Shown here: one piece after another, positions 35,216 to 46,250 of the stretch | Position numbering within the stretch: position 1 is the first letter of the stretch | Layout: every line of letters starts with the position of its first letter | Assembly: GCA_963920705.1 (NCBI GenBank) | Contig: OY987225.1 | Span: 32,775,458 to 32,839,457, forward strand | DNA length: 64,000 nucleotides | Direction: 5' to 3' | From: Odiellus spinosus | Taxonomy: Eukaryota; Arthropoda; Arachnida; Opiliones; Phalangiidae | The notes under the pieces: generated by a model | The model's input: the letters and a program-made list of their open reading frames with translations, nothing else | Told to the model about the DNA's origin: nothing | Database searches by the model: none | Made by a program: the position numbers and the translations under genes

Positions 35216-38200
35216 GTAAGTTATCTACATTTTAATTAACATTTTAATTTAATTTAATGCGGGGACAGGCGAGTCTGGGTCAATTTTAATTAAAATCAAC
35301 CGGGTGTATACAATTAATTTAGTAGGGGAGATGATATTGTGACAGATTAAGGCTGGACTGTTAAAATGTCCGGTCAACCAAGCGAATAGACACCTAAAAC
35401 GTATCAAAACATCACACACACAAGTCTGGGAGTAATACAACCTTGAAAGGAATCAAAATATCCATTGAAAAACAAGTTTTACAATGGGATCTCAATCCAA
35501 TTCAAGATTGATACTGAGAGTACAGAATTCCATCGCGTGTATATCCCAATTAAGGAAAATAAAATGATATATATTTAGCTAGACACGTTTACGCATCAAG
35601 ATTGGATTAACTCGGCTTTAAAAACCATTTCCGGTGCATTTCCGCCTTCAATTTTTCAAGGGAGAGTAACTCTTTAAGTGGAAAGGTTTCCCGTGTCAGG
35701 AAATTTAGTAATTACATATCTTAATTAAAATAAATTGTAAATTGATCGTAACCTACTTAGGACATAATTTATTATCCAACTTAAATTAATCAAAATAGAT
35801 AACGGGCTTTAATAATTTAATCTTCTGTTATTCATATTTAAGATATTTGATTTTAGGATTAATTGTTTCTGATTAAACAAAACGCAATTTATGAATTCAA
35901 ATAATAGTTGTTGGGTTTATCCAAAGATTAACAAGTTAATCGTATTCACAAGTATTATAATATCGGATAAGAAAATTCACATTTCATAGAATTCAAAGAA
36001 AATAAATAAAAAAAACCAAGCTTTTAGGTTTAAATTTTATTTATTATTTTTGTTGAAAAATAGATGTTTCAAATTATTCTTATCTGAATTATTTAACTCG
36101 GATAATATCCTAAGATAAGTTGTTATTTTGGGATAAAAACGGATAAGGTTATTATTGTTTTATTTTATCTTCGGATAAGTTAACTGGAATGATTAATAAA
36201 TTTATTTTTAATACCTAACTAAAATTAGTAGATCTATCCAATCAATGTCTATTATATTAATTCAGAATAGGCCTTATTCAATTAATGAAAATTAAACAAT
36301 TTCCTAGCTCCATACATAATAAATATAATGAAAAGCATTCGATTTTGAATTTCTTAGAAAATTGTAAATATATTTAGAGTGTCTACCGGGATACTTTTTA
36401 TTTAAATTAAAGTTATCTAGTTTTAGATTATAATCTTTGGCGATGTGTGACAAACTCATTTCCTAAGTAATAAACAAGCGAGATACATTTATTTTGAGAT
36501 GATGTTGTGTCACGGTCCATCGCGCGAACTTGTTTATGCATCTGGCTAGCCAGCAATGCCACAATATCTGTATTTTTATTTTTGACCATCATGGTTTCCT
36601 GACCCACAATAACAGAGCGGTAATTAAATCACACTTAATACCCTAATTAAAATAAGAATTAAGACAAAATAACCTTGATTGATTTTTCAGGAATTTATTG
36701 CTTCGTTAAAGGGAGGGTGAAGAGAAAATTTTAAATTTTTTTTTTTATTGATTCTGGTTCTAAAAATAAGAATTCCAAGTAAATTGCCAGAATTGAACCA
36801 GAGCCTCCGACCAATCAAAAGACGCTCCTGTACCTTTGGCTTAATAAAAGGATTATGTTCACGCGCACAAGCGCGTGTCACAGGGGAGTCTTTTGATTAG
36901 TCAGAGGTTCTACTTTTTATTGAACGTCAAAAATCAGGTTTCCAAATTTTTTTTATAAAATTTAGACAAGTAGCCTTGCTGAATGTTTTACTACGCAAAC
37001 ATAATCAATAAAAATATAACTTAATTTTCTCTTCATTCTATCTTTAATGTAAAATTAAATCATGATTAAAATAGTGATTTAAATATATTAAAAGCCAGCA
37101 TAATCTAACCAAAAATTGAAATAAGACCAGCAACAAAAAACAGGCGAAACTAAATAAAACAAGAAGTGATATATAAATTGGCCGTGAAACGTTTCTAATG
37201 ACAATTTTCCACGACAAACTTGAAATTCATTAGTTGGTTATCTTCCGTATAATCGTGGTTACTCTAAATTGCGTAACAAAGAGAGAAAACGATCCGAACA
37301 AAACTTGTCATTTGACAAAAAAAATCGGGGTAGTTAAAGTTTCCTCTTTAAGTTCATCCAACCAAATCAAGCGATCATCCCCCTCGTTACAATATCACTA
37401 GAAAGCCAGCCCTATGATCAATGGATAAGCTTCGAAAAAAAACAACGAGATAATCGAGGAAAGAGGACCCCCAGACCTAGAGTGCTGACAATGAATTAAA
37501 ATAATATAAAGCTTATTCCCAAACTAAAGTCAAGTAAAGGGGAAGACTCACGAAATTTGATTTCGCTATAAAAATAAGCCTATTATTTTATAGAATAATT
37601 AGAGTTTTAAAATGAGATCCATTAATAGCCCCAAATGGTAGATATTTTCTTTTGATGGCTTTGATGAGTCACATCATTACTAAAATAAGCCTAAAATTTA
37701 ATTATAAAGGCTTAACGACGTTGTAAGGAGATTTATAATAATTATGATTTTTAAACTGATTCTTTTAAATCAATTTTCATTTCCCTTATCTTTTGGAATA
37801 ATTTTTGAATTTCCCTGACTTTCCCTGAATTTTTGGATCAATTTTAAAATTCCCTTACATTTTTGGATCAATTTTAAAATTCCCTTACATTTTTTAACCA
37901 ATTTTAAAATTTCCTTATATTTTTGGACCAATTTTAAAATTCCCTTATATTTTTGGACCAATTTTAAAATTCCCTTATATTTTTGGACCAATTTTAAAAT
38001 TCCCTTATATTTTTGGACCAATTTTAAAATTCCCTTATATTTTTGGACCAATTTTAAAATTCCCTTATATTTTTGGACCAATTTTAAAATTCCCTTATAT
38101 TTTCGGACCATTTTTAAAATTCCCTTACATTTTCGGACCATTTTTAAATTCACTTACATTTTTGGACCAATTTTTAAATTCTCTTACATTTTTGGACTAA

Positions 38201-41200
38201 TTTTCAAGTTCCCTTATTTTGAAATTCCCTGACTTTTCCCTAAGTTTTTGTACGCAAATTACCGTACAATTTCGTTCGAAGACGTCAACTCAGAGGTATA
38301 AAAATTTGAATATGGCGTTTTAATAATATGATAAAACTAAAAATATATTCCAAATAGTGACAGCCTCACTTTATAAATGATAACCCGTTTCTTTAAAGTC
38401 GTTATAATCGGGGAGAAAAATCATTTTTTCCCCGGAATAGAATAAGTATAGTAACTTTAATGATGAGACACCCACAATCCACGCGTGTATGTGACTAAAA
38501 TTCGGCTTTCATTATTATAATAAAAGAAGAACCTAAGCTTGGGTCAAATCATTTTCAATGTCGAGTTCTTTTTCTGAGAGTACTCGTAAACGTGCTCGGA
38601 TTGCAAATGATTTGAAATGAAGAACTATCACACTACCTCCCAAAGATCATTATTTATGGTCATATCACGACTATACGTTTTTGTCTGCATTTTTTTGTTG
38701 TTCATGGTTGATTGTGTTTGGTCAATTTTCAGATATAACAAATTTATTGTTGTAGTTTATCCTAAATAAGTGTTTTCTCTATAATGGATAGTTTGATATT
38801 GTAGACAGAATTTGTATTGAAATCCCTAAATTTATTTGGAAAAATAGCATTGAAATCCCTAAATTTATATGGAAAAATAGCATTGAAATCCCTAAATTTA
38901 TATGGAAAAATAGCATTGAAATCCCTAAATTTATATGGAAAAATAGCATTGAAATCCCTAAATTTATATGGAAAAATAGCATTGAAATCCCTAAATTTAT
39001 ATGGAAAAATAGCATTGAAATCCCTAAATTTATATGGAAAGTTAACATTAAATCCCTAAATTTATATGGAAAATTAGCATTGTTATCCCTAAATTTATAT
39101 GGAAAATTAGCATTGTTATCCCTAAATTTATATGGAAAATTAGCATTGTTATCCCTAAATTTATATGGAAAATTAGCATTGTTATCCCTAAATTTATATG
39201 GAAAATTAGCATTGTTATCCCTAAATTTATATGGAAAATTAGCATTGTTATCCCTAAATTTATATGGAAATTAGCATTGTTATCCCTAAATTTATATGGA
39301 AAATTAACATGAAATCCCTAAATTTATATGGAAAATTAAAATGAAATCCCTAAAATTCTATGGAAAATTAAAAATGAAATCCCTAAAATTCTATGGAAAA
39401 TTAAAAATTAAATCCCAAAATTTCTATGGGAAATTAACATGAAATCCCTAATTTCTATGGAAAATTAACATGATATCCCTAAATTTCTATGAAAATATAA
39501 CAATGAAATCCCTAAATGTTTATGAAAAATTAATATCCAGATCCCAAAATTCCTTCAAAATTTAGAATTAAAATAAAATCACAAACACCCAAATATCAAA
39601 TATCCTACTAAATTGGTTATAATTAAATCCAGTTTTGAAGATTATATTACCCTAAATTGACAATTATTTGAGTGAATGTCTTATAAAACTCGAATACAAA
39701 TCCTAATCCAATTTAAATAATAATAATTCTGAAGAAATCAATCCGAACAAAACTTTTCTTTTTTAAAAAATAATTGAAATGAGACTAATAAAACAAATCA
39801 GGAGCGACCAATTCAAATTAAAATTTCATTACATTGTTATAAACTCATTGAAGAGTCCAATAATATAACCTATATTTGAATATTTATATAAAACTATATA
39901 ATAATTACTGTTTCTCAAAAATCGCCACTGGGTAGAACACATATTTAAGAATTTCTTAAAATTCGAACAGGAAATAATTTTTTTTCGACCTTCCAAAGTC
40001 CGCGAACTCAAGTTTTTTTTTTTTCTTTTTTTTTTTTCGTCTTTAACATTGAAAATATAGAAACCGGAATTTTTTTATATTCCTTGGTATCTTTATAATC
40101 ATTTTTCATTCACAAGTTTCTACGTTTTAAATTATTATCCGAAAACGGGTTTATATTTTGACCAAGATTATGTAATAAATATATATTCGATTAAAACTTC
40201 GTAATGGGTCGAGTTTTCCATTTGAAAGCCGGTTTTAAAATGGAAATTTAAGTCCCTTTAAAGATTGAAAATTATAAAAGGGCTTGGTATCATTCGGAGT
40301 CAAACTCGGCCACTTTTAATAGCCCAGGGCCACAATGTATATATATAATTTTACATATTTTACGAGTGGAAATTTTGGAAATTTGTGTGGGTAGAGTACT
40401 TGAGTTGAAGGAATGTTTTTTTAATGTAAGTTACCGCGCCTTTTTTTTTATTAATTTGGGAGAATTATAAGGGTTAAATGTCTTCCCAAAATATACCGCT
40501 TTTTCTACTAACAGAGGCCTAACTATACCAAGCGTTGACATTATAGTTATTACAACTACTACAAATAATTTAAAATTATGAAGGACAAGTTATTGTCATA
40601 TCAAGAGTAATATTTATTTCAATATCCAATCAAAAACAGATACGTCATAATAAATAACTCTACTAATTATTGTCGACACTAATTATTATAACCTGACTCG
40701 ATTCGGGCCTAATCAAATTAATCTCGCGGCAAGCTCGTAAATTTATTCATAACTGAAAAAATACCGAGGCTGTTTTTACATACGCGTGACGTAGGTTTTA
40801 CTTTGCATTTTAATACGCTCCCATTGAATAATGAAAGAAATTGGCTTATCCAATAACGGAAATAAGGAAAAATCGCCTAATTTGGTTACGAATGGATTAA
40901 ATTGAAAATTTCCAATAGATTAGACCAAATAGCTCAAATAAAAAACCATAAATTCAATAGAAATGGACAAATGTATTTTTAATCTTAGTCCACTTTTGCT
41001 GCATTGGTGGAATTATGTTGGAATTTTCCAATCTGGCTCATTTTTAACCAAATAACTTTATTGATTAAGCCGATTTCTTTCGTTATTCAATGGAAGCGTA
41101 TTGAAATGTAAAGTAAAACCGACGTCACAGCCTGGGGAATTTTTTTCAATTCTTGAAAAATGATATTCACGTGTTTGGAAGAAGGCAATAACTAAATTTT

Positions 41201-44019
41201 TTTGAATAGCGAGGTGCTAATGAAATTAAGGTTTTATTTGACCTGAAGTTGACCTTTCAAAGTCTGTAGTGATAAAGCGGCTTTATTTCAGTCAAAAGTC
41301 TATGTATAGTCTGAACAAGGCTTAAATAATAATCAAATTGATCAGGTTTTAAATATAAAGGGGGTGTAAACGAAACTCTTCTTGTTTGAAATACATCACG
41401 GACTATCTCACATACGGAGGTGATCCAGTTTTAAAGGGGTATGATTAACTGTGGGAAGCTAGGCCGGGAGATAGAAAAGGTTTCCTGGTCAGAGGGATAT
41501 AATTAAACTAATAAGGAAAATCCGAAGAATTAAAAAATAAGGGTTGTTATAGGTATTTCGAGCAATTAATTAATAAAAGGAACTTTGGATAGCTTATTAA
41601 TTAATTATTATAAAGAACCAATAAGAAGAACTCAAAAGACCTTGAAGGAACACTATGCTGAGGCCATGGGAAATTGACCAAGTCCTAACTGTATTAAATT
41701 CAGATATTTGGACAAATGGGTTCTCCAGCAGTAGAATGAGAGAAATAGTACCAATTAAGGTTTTAAAACCATCCAATGACTTTGCAGAAAGATTTTAGGG
41801 CGTTTCCTATGAAATATGAGCAGACGATCCTGGCGAGAAGTAGTACATCTTGGTACCAGGTGCCTATCATGTTACCCTACAACGTTATTGGATGATTCTA
41901 TTATGATTTTTTATTTTAATTATGATCTTGAAATGTACTTAAAGCAGCAACTAATCAAATGTGCATATCAACTAATTAATTTATTTAATTTCAGTTGGTT
42001 TTGGCTGGTGAGGAAATCAAAGAAAAAGTGGACAGACCGGACGAAATTAGCGATAAAATTGCGCCGGACAGCGAATCAGAACACCAGGAAGGTCAAGACC
42101 TAGACGACAAAAGTTTTGGCCAGCCAAATTCCCAACAAAACGGTCCAGTTGGTTTGCAAATCGGACACATTAACTTGCCACCCATACAGGGACAAGTACT
42201 ACCAGCGCAATTACCTTACGGTCACAAACTAAACCAGAACCTTCAAGGTAACCATCAAGGCAACCATCAAGGTTTTCTACAACGTCCTCAACTACCTCAA
42301 CCAGTTTACTCTTCGCAACAACAAGGAGGAGGAAATAATGGTCCTCAAGGCCCACAATTTCACGTCAGCGCCCATCCATTCGATCAAGCGTTTCAATTAC
42401 CGCAATTCAACCATCAATTCCAACAAGAAGGACCTTTTCAACATCAAGACGGTAACTTCAACGGCCAACTTCAACACGCGGCTGGAACTGTTCAACAAGA
42501 TCAACAACAATTCCATCAACATCACAAACCGCTTCAAGATGGCGGCGTACCCGATGGTAACGTGTTCCAAAATCGACCGGTGATACAAGGAACCCACGAA
42601 GCCGTTAAATTACCGCAAAGATACCCGCAAGGTGGGCATCAAGCTCAAGGAAGCGTACCTTCTTTAGCTATCCAAGACGTGGGTGCCGGACAAATAGGAG
42701 GAGGTCACGACCCGCAGAATGATCAGTTTCCGGGATTCACCAACTTACCCGGAAACGATCAATGGCCTTTACCACAACCGGAAATGCCGAAAATCGTCCA
42801 ATTAGACGTCAAATGCGAGAAAAATCTGATGAAAGTCGCCTTGGAGTTCGATAAACCATTCAACGGAGTAATTTTCAGTAAAGGACATTACAGTTACGGA
42901 AGTTGCGTCCATTTGCCAGCCGGATCTGGTAGAAACAGCGTTTATTTCGACGTATCAATCAACAGTTGCGGAACAACGGGTAACACGCAGAATGGAGTAT
43001 ACGGACCCAATTCCCACGGAGGATCTGGAAGCGGAAGTTTCTTCGAAAACACAGTCATTATTCAATACGACGCCCAAGTACAGGAGGTCTGGGATCAGGC
43101 TAGAAAGTTGCGTTGCACCTGGCACGATCAGTACGAAAAAGCAGTCACATTCAGACCATTTCCGGTAGACATGTTGGACGTGGTTAGAGCCGATTTCGCC
43201 GGAGATAACGTCGGATGTTGGATGCAGATTCAAATTGGTAAAGGACCGTGGGCCAGCGAAGTTTCTGGTATCGTAAAAATTGGACAGACAATGACGATGG
43301 TCCTGGCAATCAAAGATGACGAAAACAAGTTCGATATGCTGGTCCGTAATTGCATAGCGCACGATGGACACAGAGCGCCGATCGAACTGGTGGACAGTCA
43401 AGGTTGCGTCGTTAGGCCGAAATTAATGTCCCGTTTCACCAAGATTAAGAACTTCGGGTCCAGCGCATCGGTACTATCGTACGCGCATTTCCAAGCCTTC
43501 AAGTTCCCCGATTCCATGGAGGTTCATTTTCAATGTACCATACAGATATGTAGATACCAATGTCCAGAGCAATGCGGTTCCGGCGGTCATCAACAAATCA
43601 ATTCGAGAAACGACGTATCATCTTCTCCAATCGGCTACGTTTCGGCAGGAAGACCGAGAGAAGAACGTGACGTGGCGGCAGTTTCGACCAATGGCGACGA
43701 AGCGTCGGTGGAAGAGATGACCGAAATAGGACTTAATCGAGTTATTAGAGTAGTTTCGGCGGGTGATTTGGCTTTCAATTTACCAGCCAACGATACGACG
43801 CCGTCTCCAGTTTACTATCAACAAGCGTTATCCGAAGAACCGGGCATTATATGCATGTCAACGCCCGGTTTCGCAGCGTCGTTAGTAGTCTTATTAGCCA
43901 TACTGGTCATATCGTGCATAATCAGCGCTTTTATGTGTCTACGATACCGTAACGTGCAAGAAGGAACCTTTATCGGGTTTCCCTACGAACTATCCATGAT
44001 TAAGAAGACCAAACAATAA
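35171..44019 (+). CDS. ZP-domain transmembrane protein, gene 1 (two coding exons)
   Basis: Coding sequence join(35171..35215, 41995..44019), 689 residues. Seen: residues 1-20 form a signal peptide split by the intron (hydrophobic core FIVATALLIG then LVLAG, followed by EE). Residues 21-277 are a Q/N/H/P/G-rich low-complexity stretch. A ZP module spans about 283-542 and has 11 cysteines, with landmarks CTWHDQYEKAVTFRP, GPWASEVSGIVKIGQ and the C-terminal ICRYQCPEQC. A dibasic RPREER site at 568-573 fits furin-type RXXR cleavage. One membrane helix covers about 640-664, followed by a 25-residue cytoplasmic tail. Known: this architecture is that of arthropod cuticular ZP proteins (dusky-like, neyo, nyobe, morpheyus, cypher group), which polymerise in the apical extracellular matrix and shape epidermal cells. 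Inferred: same role here. It is convergent with a paralogue at 53.2-59.6 kb. The exact orthologue is not decided, so no symbol is given. Confidence 0.93.
36706..37047 (+). mobile_element. TTAA element family E, copy 3 (in ZP gene 1 intron)
   Basis: 342 bp; left end TTAAAGGGAGGGTGAAGAG; right end TTTTCTCTTCATTCTATCTTTAA, somewhat diverged. Inner arms ccaatcaaaagacgctcctg and ggagtcttttgattagtc pair. Confidence 0.85.
37797..38215. repeat. 30-bp minisatellite in ZP gene 1 intron (about 13 units)
   Basis: Unit about 30 bp, core TTGGACCAATTTTAAAATTC then CCTTATATTT. Edge units are diverged (ggatcaat, ggaccatttt), inner units near-identical. Both flanks carry ttccctgactttccc sequence that also occurs dispersed at about 15040-15140 and 60600-60690, so the array probably grew from a copy of that repeat. 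A minus-strand 127-aa frame through it is spurious. Confidence 0.93.
38816..39545. repeat. 33-bp minisatellite in ZP gene 1 intron, two sub-blocks
   Basis: Units share TCCCTAAATTTATATGGAAA. Left block (38816-39040, about seven units) has the linker AATAGCATTGAAA; the next block (39045-39290) has AATTAGCATTGTTA. After about 39300 the units degenerate toward the right edge. Homogeneity within blocks but a clear switch between them shows two separate local amplifications. Open frames on both strands (up to 89 aa) are artefacts of a period divisible by three. Confidence 0.95.
41995..44019 (+). CDS. ZP gene 1, exon 2 (whole ZP module, TM and tail)
   Basis: One 2025-nt open frame from the acceptor to TAA at 44017-44019. 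The first codon is TTG (Leu), which is not a start: it continues the signal peptide of exon 1. The ZP module is encoded without interruption, unlike paralogue 2, which has an intron at the position corresponding to SGS/FFENT here. The exon is visibly richer in GC and in Gln/Asn/His codons than the surrounding intron and flank. The nearest polyadenylation hexamer noticed is AATAAA at 44313-44318. Confidence 0.93.
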   Translation: MVLAGEEIKEKVDRPDEISDKIAPDSESEHQEGQDLDDKSFGQPNSQQNGPVGLQIGHINLPPIQGQVLPAQLPYGHKLNQNLQGNHQGNHQGFLQRPQLPQPVYSSQQQGGGNNGPQGPQFHVSAHPFDQAFQLPQFNHQFQQEGPFQHQDGNFNGQLQHAAGTVQQDQQQFHQHHKPLQDGGVPDGNVFQNRPVIQGTHEAVKLPQRYPQGGHQAQGSVPSLAIQDVGAGQIGGGHDPQNDQFPGFTNLPGNDQWPLPQPEMPKIVQLDVKCEKNLMKVALEFDKPFNGVIFSKGHYSYGSCVHLPAGSGRNSVYFDVSINSCGTTGNTQNGVYGPNSHGGSGSGSFFENTVIIQYDAQVQEVWDQARKLRCTWHDQYEKAVTFRPFPVDMLDVVRADFAGDNVGCWMQIQIGKGPWASEVSGIVKIGQTMTMVLAIKDDENKFDMLVRNCIAHDGHRAPIELVDSQGCVVRPKLMSRFTKIKNFGSSASVLSYAHFQAFKFPDSMEVHFQCTIQICRYQCPEQCGSGGHQQINSRNDVSSSPIGYVSAGRPREERDVAAVSTNGDEASVEEMTEIGLNRVIRVVSAGDLAFNLPANDTTPSPVYYQQALSEEPGIICMSTPGFAASLVVLLAILVISCIISAFMCLRYRNVQEGTFIGFPYELSMIKKTKQ

Positions 44020-45327
44020 GTACCAGGATGTTAAAGTGGCCAAGAACTGGGAAATTGTCTCAGGTTTACAAAAAGACTTAAAATAGCAGAGCCTTCATTT
44101 CAGAAACGAACTTTTAGGCCTAGAATTGATCAGACCATTGAAAAATATGGTTTAAAAGGAGGATAATCTATAACTACCAATTTTTGTGTGGACAGCTTTG
44201 ATCCGCTATGAGACTCATAGAAGTTACAACCTTAAAAGGTTACAATTGAGTCAATATAATCCCCGCCCTATTCGATAAATCTTCCTATTTTAATTGGTCA
44301 AACCATGAATTAATAAACAAGTTCCCTAAGGATAGACAGCGGATAGAAAAAGTTGAAAATTGTTTAGTACGAACGTAGCTTAGAGGCCACAATTGACAAA
44401 CCGGATATAGGGCCTATTTTTGCACTGGGTCAAATACTAAAATTGAATTAGTCATAAAAACAATCAACCCTGAGATAAAATACCTAAACACTAGCTTAGA
44501 ACTTGGGATGGATTAGCTCATTTTAGCTTTCCTACCGTAGAAATATTTCCTTGCCGTCTATCCTTAGGAAAACTGAAAATTCATGGCCAAACTATTCTAT
44601 CTATCAAAGTATCGATGGTTCCCGACTTTTTATGTCCTTAACTTTTGAATCAAAGTCATAAAAGGTCATCAAAGGTGATTTTAACTAATATTATATATAT
44701 TTTTTTTAATAATAGAGGTCAACCGCGATTGGTACCATGTATAAAAACGGGTCATCCTGTCTTTGATAGAACTATAACTCAAAAGTTACATTGACCTCCA
44801 ATAAACTAGAATCCAAAATTTAAGTATTTAATAAAAACGAGCTTTTTTTTTTTTTTTTGGATTCAAGTGTTTCTCGAGGCGTTATTCGCATATCCTCCTC
44901 CCCGAATAATCGAACCCGGAAAATGAAATTAAAAAAATTCTTTATGGAATATGATAAATACGGGAAAAAAGGCACCGATCAAAGTTTATTCAGCTCTCAA
45001 ATATTTTGTTTTTATAAAAAAGCATTCCTAATCAAACGTATTTAAATCAATTTTGATTGAATTATTAGTTAATGTCAGGATCGCAATCGTGTCAAGAATT
45101 TAAAATGCAAGGCAGATTAGAAATTTAATGAGTTTATAATTAATTTAGCCTTAATTTTAAAGATTTTCATGTTTAAATTAAAGAGATGACAACCTGGCTT
45201 AGCGTAAAAAATTCTGTAGAGAACCATTTAAATTTCATCCTAATTGAGAGATTAAATTAAATTTAAAGTTTGTTAATTTAATATTGATATGAACATTTTG
45301 AGCAATTTTAATCTTAAGCTGAAACAG
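44020..45327. other. 3' flank of ZP gene 1
   Basis: Probable 3' UTR then intergenic DNA. AATAAA at 44313-44318 is a candidate polyadenylation signal about 300 bp after the stop. No further gene. Confidence 0.5.
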
Positions 45328-45950
45328 TTAAATTAATGAGCCTTAATTAGAAAGATTTAAGTAAATTTAAATTAATGAGCCTTAATTAGAAAGATTTAAG
45401 TAAATTTAAATTAATGAGCCTTAATTAGAAAGATTTAAGTAAATTTAAATTAATGAGCCTTAATTAGAAAGATTTAAGTAAATTTAAATTAATGAGCCTT
45501 AATTAGAAAGATTTAAGTAAATTTAAATTAATGAGCCTTAATTAGAAAGATTTAAGTAAATTTAAATTAATGAGCCTTAATTAGAAAGATTTAAGTAAAT
45601 TTAAATTAATGAGCCTTAATTAGAAAGATTTAAGTAAATTTAAATTAATGAGCCTTAATTAGAAAGATTTAAGTAAATTTAAATTAATGAGCCTTAATTA
45701 GAAAGATTTAAGTAAATTTAAATTAATGAGCCTTAATTAGAAAGATTTAAGTAAATTTAAATTAATGAGCCTTAATTAGAAAGATTTAAGTAAATTTAAA
45801 TTAATGAGCCTTAATTAGAAAGATTTAAGTAAATTTAAATTAATGAGCCTTAATTAGAAAGATTTAAGTAAATTTAAATTAATGAGCCTTAATTAAAAAG
45901 ATTTAAGTAAATTTAAATTAATGAGCCTTAATTAGAAATATTTAAGAAAA
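45328..45950. repeat. 39-bp minisatellite between the ZP genes (about 16 units)
   Basis: Sixteen head-to-tail units of 39 bp around TTAATGAGCCTTAATTAGAA and AGATTTAAGTAAATT. Most inner units appear identical; changes are confined to the right end (aaaaag, aaatat). This marks recent expansion. Diverged relatives of the unit (tttaaccttaatttgaaag) continue to about 46230, probably the ancestral flank. Confidence 0.95.
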
Positions 45951-46250
45951 TTTTGAGCCTTAAATTAGAAAGGTTTAAGTAAATTTAACCTTAATTTTAA
46001 ATCTAATATTAATTTGAAAGTTAAAAGTTTATTTAATATTAATTTTTAAAACTAATTAAAACTAATTTTTAAAACTAATTTCAAAAATTTAAATTAATGA
46101 TAATTGAAATATTTAAGCTTAACATTAATTTGAAAGAAATTTTGTTAATTTAACCTCAATTTGAAAGATATTTATTTAATTTAACCTTAATTTGAAAGAT
46201 TCTTATTTAATTTAACATTAATTTGAAAAGTATTCTTAAAACATATTTAA
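45951..46250. repeat. Degenerate flank of the 39-bp array
   Basis: Imperfect repeats of taatttgaaagat(a)ttt and ttaaccttaattt, with spacing of about 40-50 bp, related to but far more diverged than the adjacent 39-bp units. Confidence 0.6.

Larger units (their letters stand above)
35216..41994 (+). other. ZP gene 1, intron 1 (6.8 kb)
   Basis: Runs from donor GTAAGT (35216) to acceptor tttaatttcag (ends 41994). It contains a family-E TTAA element (36706-37047), a 30-bp minisatellite (about 37797-38215) and a two-block 33-bp minisatellite (about 38816-39545). The rest (35222-36705, 39546-41993) is AT-rich with no coding signal I could support. An unseen small exon inside it cannot be excluded, but the direct join gives an uninterrupted signal peptide and needs none. 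Confidence 0.8.

Noticed and set aside
37770..39274. Repetitive ORFs of 60-127 aa on both strands
   Set aside because: Artefacts of the 30-bp and 33-bp arrays inside the ZP gene 1 intron.
41995..41997. TTG as translation start of ZP gene 1
   Set aside because: It follows directly on a tttcag acceptor, and joining to exon 1 (35171-35215) gives an ATG start and a complete signal peptide.
42955..43401. 148-aa minus-strand ORF
   Set aside because: Antisense shadow of the conserved ZP-coding exon; a similar shadow occurs on the plus strand over gene 2 (54188-54466).
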